Assembly (NCBI RefSeq): GCF_016808095.1
Contig: NC_068974.1
Location: 23,420,825-23,484,824 of the forward strand
DNA from: Vigna angularis
Lineage: Eukaryota > Streptophyta > Magnoliopsida > Fabales > Fabaceae
DNA: 64,000 nucleotides
Direction of reading: 5' to 3'
The stretch's first letter is position 1. Each line of letters opens with the position of its first letter. Position numbers and translations under genes: made by a program. Shown here piece after piece: positions 57,188 to 64,000 of this stretch. Below the pieces are notes generated by a model. It made no database searches. It had not been told where the DNA came from and saw only the letters and a program-made list of their open reading frames with translations.

Positions 57188-58680
57188 AAATAGACCACAC
57201 TTAGTCTTTTGCACTCCTGGCAAAATCAAGGCGCAGATCAAGGAATAGTTCAAAGGACATCAGAGGAAAGACACAACATCAGCACACAAAAAACACAGAC
57301 TCACAAGGACATAAACAGAATTACACAGTCCTCAAGAAATTTGGACAAAGAAAAGATGTAGACAATATCCAACACATAATCAAAGAAAGCAAAAATACTC
57401 ATGAAATCATCCAAGCAATTTCAGGCATGGCAAAATGATCAATCAAATCAAGAGGTGAATCAAAAGTAACAAAAGCTCACAGATGCACTATCACTGTTTC
57501 TCTCAAGTGTCTAGGGTATAGAATTTCAACTCAATGCACTCACGAAAGCAAGAAAGCAAACAGACTTGGCAAGTCTCTAATATCAACACTAAAAAACATA
57601 TGCATGTTCAAATCAAAAGGCCTTTTCATGGTTGTAATGGGGCCAAGGACAAGGGAGGATAAAATATGGATGAGAAGCTATAAACCAAAAGACATAGAGG
57701 AGCAACGGGGAACAAGTGTAAACATAGTCAAATTACACCCAAACCTCTAATTCAACCCTCTTCTTGACTCCATTATTCATAATTTTTTTTTATTTTTCTC
57801 TACTTTTTTTTTCTTTTCTCATTTGTCTCTTTTTCTTTTCTCTCTCTTTAGGACACAACTATAAGAGACAAGATACACATCATATTTACAAAAACAAAAC
57901 AAGAAGAGGAACCAACTAGCCAATTCATAAGAATCCCCAGGAAGACCACACTTGTTCCCAAAACAATTCCAAAGCTCCAAAATTCCCTTAAGGTTAAGGT
58001 AATCATGGTTTTTTTTTCCACTTAGAGCTAGTGTATGAGCTTCAAAACAAAGAAATGGGGAAAGTATAGGTTCAAAAGGGGTTATCAAAGGATCAAAACA
58101 AGGTAAGCTTATTTGGCTAGAGAGGCTCAAGAACAAAATTCCCTTTATCACTTCCAGACATGCATATCAATCAAGAATCATCAAAAGAGTCAAGCCAAGG
58201 CATGTGAGCAAGCAATCAACAGACATATCACACAAGAAAGAACATAAAGTGGCTCAAATCTTACACAGGGTAATTGTCACAATCAAATCAACCTCTCAAA
58301 CATCATAATCATCTTTTCAAGCAAAGAAAAGCAAGGATTTCAAACCATAAGAGTATCAATGAAGTGAAGGACACATCTACAACCTAAAAACAGTCAAGAA
58401 AGCAAGAGAAAGATGCAAAACTGTACACACGACACAACAAAAACAACCTAGAAAAGAAAAAATTTAACACAGAAAACAAAAACTAACAAAGAAAAATCAG
58501 AATCTCCCCCAATAGACCACACTTAAACTACACAATGTCCTCAGTGTGTCATAGACAATAAGATCAGAAATTATAACAGTTAACAAATCATGGACAAGTG
58601 CAATAAAAGTGGGGAGAGGAGGAGAAGAGAAAAGAAAACTCCCCTGGTCATGGTGGTAGTTGCCAAACTTGGACAAGTAG
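57188..58680 (-). other. 3' internal non-coding region of the family B element
   Basis: On the minus strand AAGTGTGGTCTATT words precede the LTR (57190-57210) and recur at 58510-58530 with GGGGGAGATT; GACACACTGAGGACATTG is at about 58537-58554. Such words are common in the 3' tail of Athila-like elements. A long pyrimidine run lies at 57780-57855. No frame. It is cut at 58684 by a CACTA element. Confidence 0.55.
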
Positions 58681-58683
58681 TGA

Positions 58684-59010
58684 CACTACAAAAAAGTAGG
58701 GTATTACCGAAGGCTAGAAGCCCTCGGAAAATGCCAAAGGCCGTCGATAATGGGTGTTTACCGAAGGCTTATCGACGGCCAAAAATCCTTCGGTAAATCT
58801 GTTGTCGCTAACAATTACCGAGGGCTTCTGCCCTTCGGTAATTACCGAGGGCCAAACGCCTTCGGTAATTACCGAGGGCCAAAAGCCCTCGGTACTTACC
58901 GAAGGGCAAAAGCCCTCGGTAATTACCGAAGGGCAAAAGCCTTCGGTAATGACCTACTGTGGGCATTTACCGAAGGGCAAAAGCCTTTGGTAAAATGCGG
59001 AGCAGGTTTC
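58684..59010. repeat. Subterminal repeats of the CACTA element
   Basis: TTACCGAAGGGCAAAAGCC and TTACCGAGGGCCAAAAGCC units alternate with their complements in an almost unbroken run from 58706 to 58996, about fifteen half-sites. Adjacent units are inverted, so they can fold as hairpins. They are the expected binding sites of the TNP1-like protein. Confidence 0.9.
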
Positions 59011-59347
59011 AGAGAAATGGTTTTTCTTTGCAACCCACACCTGTATATCAAATTTCAATTACAAACAGACCTGCATATCAGTTTTCAAGCACATATAAAC
59101 ATGCATAATGTGCATCTCAAAGATGCAGATGCAATCAATTATCAATATCCATTGAACATCAATTAATCCATAGAACATCCATTAATGTATAGATTATGTA
59201 ATTATAGTTCAAATATAAAACAATGTAACAAAAGGATGTTCTAACATCCAAAGTCTGGAAGTAGATCTAACTAACACTGAAATGATATCAAGTCTAAAAT
59301 GTTCTAATATCTAAATGTTTGTCTAACAAAGTAAGAAGAAAATGAAA

Positions 59348-61172
59348 CTAATAATGTACATAACTATCATCAGAATGATCTTCATCATCCTGCTCCTCTA
59401 CTGATGGCTGGACTGGTGTGGGTTGGACTGATGTGGGCTGCTGAGTGGCAGCAGGTGATGAGGAGGGTCGTGACTGGGTGAGAGGGATATTTTGTTCGTC
59501 CTGTGAGGTTGGAGGCAAGACTTTCATGACCATGGCCTTAAAATTTGTAAACTCTGCTTTGAGATCAGTGATCTCCTGGTCACGTTGATGGAGTTCCTGC
59601 CTGAGTTGAAGAACCTCGTCAGGAGTACTGGTGGAAGAAGGCTGGTGCTTCAGAGTTCCTCCTCTGGATGCTGTATAGTTTGCAGCAAGCTGTCCCGCAC
59701 CATACACTCGTCCCTTTTTCTTCCCACCAACGATGTTGATCCAGCACTGTGTCCTACGGATGTCATCATCTGCATTACTGGCATCATCCGGTGTAGGAGC
59801 TGACTCATGTTCAGATCTAACCTGTGAAAGTCTCGTAGAAAAGTCTTCCTGTTGAAACATTAAAAGCAATGTCAGGGAACGATAGTATAACATAAATGAA
59901 CAATTAGTAATAGTAATAGTGTTATTTGCTTACATGAGTCTTCCGAGATCTTTCATCAACAAATTGATTAGTTCCCTTCCGAACATGAGTTTGTGCAAAG
60001 ACCTCATCAACATGGACCGCCCGTCCTAGAGCCTGTGCCTGTAACATAATTAAGAATTACAAGCGTACATATGAAATAGAATATACATAACTTATGTATG
60101 AAAGAAAAAGTTATGTAATGAGATTATACCATACGAATGGCATGCTCATGAATGGTGATCGACCCACCAGTATGCAGGGTGCCACCCCTTTCAGATGCTC
60201 TATTCCGCTGGGCTTTGGCACACTTATTACGGAACTCTACTGTATTCCAATGGGCCAGTAAAGAGTTCCAAATGTGTTCACCCAGCCAGTTAGGGCGCTG
60301 TCCTGCATTGCGGGCATCCCTAAACATCTCTGACAGCCGATGAGATGCTTTCATGTGGAAATTTCTGTGTATCTGAGTTTCATGCTCAGGTTTCCACTGC
60401 ACCTTCATCTGTAACATTAAAGAGAACAAACATTGATTACAAAACATACTAAAATAAGACAGACATTAGTGTAATAGATTGCTCACCTGAAAGCGCTGCC
60501 AGAATGGCTTTCTGTCGTCATGAGGTATTGCTCCCCAAGTAGGCCATGGAGTTAAAAACTGTTGCTTTATTGAACGTGTGATGGCCTGGGAAGCAACCCT
60601 AGATGGAATAAACCTGCATAACAAAACTCATTTCAATTACAATATGGTTTAAACATCAAATGATATCAACAGATTATAAACTTACCCTTTACCATAGGGC
60701 TCAATCCATGGTCGTTCATGGAGGGGCGGGTCAAGATCTTCAGCATCACCACTTGAATCTGGATCACCAAGTGGTGTGACAGTCTCAGAAGGAGGTACAA
60801 AAGATGAGGAAGGTATAGAAGTAGGGTCAGGGAGAGGAGTGGGGGTAATAACAATAGGGGGAGGAGTGGGGGTAATAACAATAGAGGGAGGAGTGGGGGT
60901 GGCAATAATAGGAGGAGGAAGAGGGTCTGCTGCAGGGGTTGTAGAAGGGTGTGCTGCAGGAGGAGGAGTAGGGTCTACTGCTGCTGTAGGAGTCTGTATA
61001 CTAGGGGTAGGAGGAGGCCCCACAAATGATGAACTACCGGGAGCAGGGGTAGGTGTCTAGCAGGCACCCTAAGTATATACTTTGGTGCCTGCCGTTGCCT
61101 CTTTGTAGGCCTTGCTACCCCTTTTCCTTTATCAGGACGCTCTGAACCTTGTCCTGTCATTACTGCATTCAA
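59348..61172 (-). pseudogene. TNP1-like CACTA protein gene (plant transposase, En/Spm type), five exons
   Basis: Proposed exons on the minus strand: about 60686-61172, 60487-60613, 60129-60408, 59934-60038 and 59348-59848; the introns between them have GT..AG ends. Exon 1 encodes a Pro/Thr-rich head (repeats like PTPPPIVITP), exon 2 FLTPWPTWGAIPHDDRKPFW, exon 3 HRLSEMFRDARNAGQRPNWL and RNKCAKAQRNRASERGG, exon 4 AQALGRAVHVDEVFAQTHV, exon 5 CWINIVGGKKKGRVYGAG and a coiled coil (LRQELHQRDQEITDLKAEF) with an acidic tail. This fits the DNA-binding subunit of CACTA elements. The first exon needs a frame change near 61050 to join its basic start (KGVARPTKRQRQAPK) to the Pro-rich part, so it is either damaged there or starts differently. 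Confidence 0.75.
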
Positions 61173-61326
61173 ATGGTTACAAATAAAGCGAAAAAATATA
61201 AATAAATAAAGAAGGATGAATTGTTTTCAAAGTCAATGTATAAGTAATGAGATACAACTTAAAGATGGTATTTTAGATAATGGTAATGAAATGATAGTCC
61301 AATTTGCTACAATAGATGTTCAACAT

Positions 61327-63999
61327 TCAATCATCGTCATCATCATCATCATCTTCATCTTCATCTTCAGCATCGTCTTCTTCTTCTTGTTCTTCTTCTT
61401 CATCGTCATCATCATCATCATCTTCTTCTTCTTGTTCTTCTTCTTCTTCTTCTTCTTCTTCCTCTTGTTCTTCATCACCTTGTGATGGAAGGCCATCTAA
61501 GACATACATTGGACCTCTTACTAGAGCCATGGCTAAGAGAGTTCAAGAGGAAGAAGGATCACTTAATATTTTGCTTCTATGGAAGGTGAATTATCTTAAA
61601 CCTTCTTCTCTTAATTAAGCATGTTTACTTTGTTTTGTAGGATTAAATAAATTGGAGGGAGCAGCTGCCAACATGGCATTTGGCACGTGAAAGAAAGAAT
61701 GGTTGGAGAAGCTTGCTGCCAAAGTCATATGCACCCAGCCAAAACCCCAAAATAGCCCAACGTTGGATGAGGAGATGCTTCAAACACGTGAGGAGCTGAC
61801 CTGGAGCAAGGCATGGGATTTGCTGGAAGATTTTAGTGTTGCTGTTAGGCTTTCCATTTGAAATTAGGCGGGAGTTCATTTCAGAAAAGAGACCCATCTT
61901 CACCTATAAATAGGATGGTTTCTTCCTTGTATGGTACTTTAGAGCTATGCCCAAATGCTGAGAAATATATTCCAGTCTTGCATTCTGCTCTTGAGTCAAA
62001 ATTGCTTGCAATTTCTTCATTTTCTCTCAAGCTTCCTTCCATTATATGAAGGCTTTCTGAGCTGAGAGGCTTCACTCATTCTACCTTGCTTCATTCAAAC
62101 ACCTCCATCAACATTTACTCCATCAAGTCCGCTGCACACCAACACACTTACCACACCTCTGATCTGGGAGCTTCAGGCCACTGGATTCCTCTGGAATTTG
62201 GCTCCATCACCTTGTATTGTTGCTTCTAATTCATCTCCATCACCATCAGGGTCGACCAATGCGGTTATACGTTCAACTTCGATAATTTCTTGTGATTGTG
62301 ACATTTGGTCAAGTTGGTAGGCTACATCTTCCTCAACTTCATTTGAGTCTATGCGACCTCTAGGCTTCGTTTGTATTGCTACGGCCCAACCACGCTTGTC
62401 AATATTGCGAAATGGTGGATATGGCACATAATAAACCTGTCTGACATTACATGGTAGAATGAAAGGATCAAAAGGCCCATATCTTAATCTCTGGTTCAGT
62501 TCGACAATATTAAAGCGTGGATCGACTCTAGTACCAGCTCTAGAAGGATCAAACCATTCACAATAAAGAAGTACCACTCTGTTTGGAGAAGTAGTGCTGT
62601 TGTACTCTAACTCATATATTTTATGAATGATGCCGTAGAAATCATCATAAGACCCCTCTGTTAGGCCCTTGACATACACACCACAATTTGATGTTTTCTT
62701 TCCTTTAGACCATTCATGTGTATGGAATTTGTAACCATTGATGAAGTAAGTGTGCCATTCTTTGACACAACTCATTGGCCAATTGGAGAGATGTCTTAAC
62801 TCTTGAACCGTGGGAGTTAATGCCTGATTAAAAACCTACAAAGGTACTAACAAAATTATAAAAGCAATAGTCAAATTAACCTTTCTCTAAACGTAGGGAA
62901 AACTACGGACCTGATTTCTAAACCAATGGGGAAACTCTGAGTGTATTCTAGCAGAAGTATTTCCTTCTACGACTTGCTCAGCCACAACAAATGAGCTGGT
63001 ACAAATGAAATTCATTAGTGTATAACAATTAAACCGTTTGATATATTAGAGATGGATGATGACATACTCAAGGTACGACTTTACTTCACTGCAATTGATC
63101 AAGACATGGACATGAGCAGAGTTGAATTCAGCATCAGTTAACCAATGAGTGAATTCTTTCCCTGCGTGACGGCCTGATTGTCGGAAAACTGATAATGCAC
63201 CTTCACGTTGTTCAACTTGCCATTGCATTTCATTTCTGACATGAGTGGGGGACAACATGAAGTTCTTGAAGTAATGTGAACAAAAATAAGTTGTCTCTCT
63301 GTGCAAGTAAGCTGCACAAATTGAGCCTTCCACTCTAGCTTTATTTTTAACTGAGCGTTTGGATTCTCCCATAAACCTTTCAAAGGGATACATCCACCTG
63401 TACTGCACGGGTCCCCCAAGCCAAGCTTCATATGCAAGATGAATTGGAATGTGCTCCATTGAATCAAAGAATGCAGGAGGGAATATTCTTTCCAATTTGC
63501 AAAGAATAATCGGGATATTTTCATCCATCTTTTTAAGGGAATCTTCCTTTAGTGTCGTGCAGCACAAATCTTTAAAGAAGTTACTGATTTCTATCAGTGG
63601 ATTTAACACGTGCATTGGCAAACAACTGAACGCAAGAGGGATGAAAGTCTCCATGAATACATGACAATCATGACTCTTCAACCCTTGAATAGTACCATTC
63701 TGAACATTGGCACATCTGGACAAGTTAGAAGCATATCCATCTGGCATTCTAAGCTCCTTGATCCATCCACACACTATTCTTGTCTCGTCTTTTGACATGG
63801 TGTAATTTGCTTTTGGTTTAAATAATCGGCCGTTACCTTGTGCCTTCAACTCTAAGTCTTTTCGTCCACAATACAAAGGTAAATCTTTTCTTGCTTTCTC
63901 ATTATCTTTTGTCTTACCTTTAACATTCATAACTGTGTTGAAGACATTGTCAAAGAAATTTTTTTCTGTGTGCATGACATCGATGTTGTGTCTTAGCAA
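61327..63999 (-). CDS. TNP2-like CACTA transposase, 3' part, interrupted by a solo LTR
   Basis: Exon boundaries: from beyond the window to 63068, 62911-62995, then 62835 to 61327; introns of 72 and 75 bases with GT..AG ends keep the frame. Visible parts are [16 protein letters not shown] (end of the catalytic TNP2 region), [56 protein letters not shown] (DUF4218-like) and [14 protein letters not shown]. The last exon has a DUF4216 domain ([36 protein letters not shown]). After [15 protein letters not shown] comes the family C LTR; beyond it the original frame resumes with an almost pure Asp/Glu tail (61327-61482). Read through the LTR, the protein ends after about twelve foreign residues and loses the tail. 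The rest shows no stop, so activity is possible. Confidence 0.85.
61328..61478. repeat. Trinucleotide repeat encoding the acidic tail
   Basis: TCATCATC and TTCTTCTTC runs on the plus strand, interrupted by TGT, encode Asp and Glu runs with occasional Gln on the minus strand. The apparent poly-Ser frame on the plus strand is a shadow. Confidence 0.85.
61483..62209 (+). repeat. Family C solo LTR, 727 bp, TSD CCTTG
   Basis: TGATGGAAGGCC to TTTGGCTCCATCA, flanked by CCTTG at 61478-61482 and 62210-62214. It keeps the pol-tail frame ([15 protein letters not shown]) open to its stop. TATAAATAGG is at about 61903. Noticeably diverged from the 755-bp copies at 28085 and 35520. Confidence 0.92.
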
Positions 64000-64000
64000 G

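Larger units (their letters stand above)
58684..64000 (-). mobile_element. CACTA transposon with TNP1-like and TNP2-like genes (incomplete at window end)
   Basis: Begins CACTACAAAAAAGTAGGG, a canonical CACTA terminus, preceded by TGA as likely target duplication. Subterminal repeats follow, then two minus-strand genes. The other end lies beyond 64000. A family C solo LTR (61483-62209) sits in the TNP2-like gene. It is the best candidate source of transposase for the non-autonomous CACTA copies, although their subterminal words differ. Confidence 0.93.

Noticed and set aside
61216..61618. Poly-Ser and poly-Phe frames on the plus strand
   Set aside because: Shadows of the trinucleotide repeat that encodes the acidic tail of the minus-strand transposase.

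Overview
This window is nuclear DNA from a flowering plant, most likely a legume of the Vigna/Phaseolus group. That placement is inferred from the retroelement style, the AT-rich spacers and the papain-type protease; no species marker was seen. About 90% of it is nested transposable elements. The one clearly host gene is a complete two-exon papain-family cysteine protease (19038-20897), in a 5 kb element-poor island between 17402 and 22437.

Layout. 1-7995: SIRE/Maximus-type Ty1/copia element on the minus strand with gag, pol and an envelope-like reading frame; its 3' LTR is cut by the window edge. 7996-11838: dead Ty3/gypsy element (LTR family A) keeping gag and protease. 11917-13180: copia gag remnant. 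13498-17401: copia derivative on the plus strand that lost almost all of pol. 17402-22437: host island. 22438-23666: small CACTA transposon. 24700-27122: broken CACTA transposase plus an array of CCGCGG hairpins. 28085-36274: Ty3/gypsy element (LTR family C) with 755-bp LTRs and a 5-bp target duplication, but without the catalytic core of reverse transcriptase. 36280-41393: remnants of an Athila-like element (LTR family B) carrying a 1.26 kb CACTA insertion. 41394-44078: family A LTR with a second family A solo LTR inside it. 44079-49202: gypsy gag scrap, then the 3' half of another SIRE-type element whose envelope-like frame is split by a family D solo LTR. 49349-57187: family B LTR containing a complete family D element (50728-56790). 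58684 to the end: autonomous-type CACTA transposon with TNP1-like and TNP2-like genes, the latter interrupted by a family C solo LTR.

How the parts relate. Target duplications (CCTCC, CTA, TAA, GGCGG, GTTAC, CAGGC, CCTTG) date many insertions relative to one another. Families C and D share termini, an LTR core word and a collinear long leader, so D looks like a gag-only partner of C. SIRE-type elements carry an array of ATCGAT palindromes next to a TATAAATA-type box, both in their LTRs and, in the first element, directly upstream of the envelope-like frame. This internal promoter module is the most interesting signal in the window. Four CACTA families lie here, each with its own subterminal repeat word.

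Limits: all reading was by eye. LTR ends supported by a target duplication are reliable to the base; other ends are approximate. Family names are inferred from motifs, without database searches.
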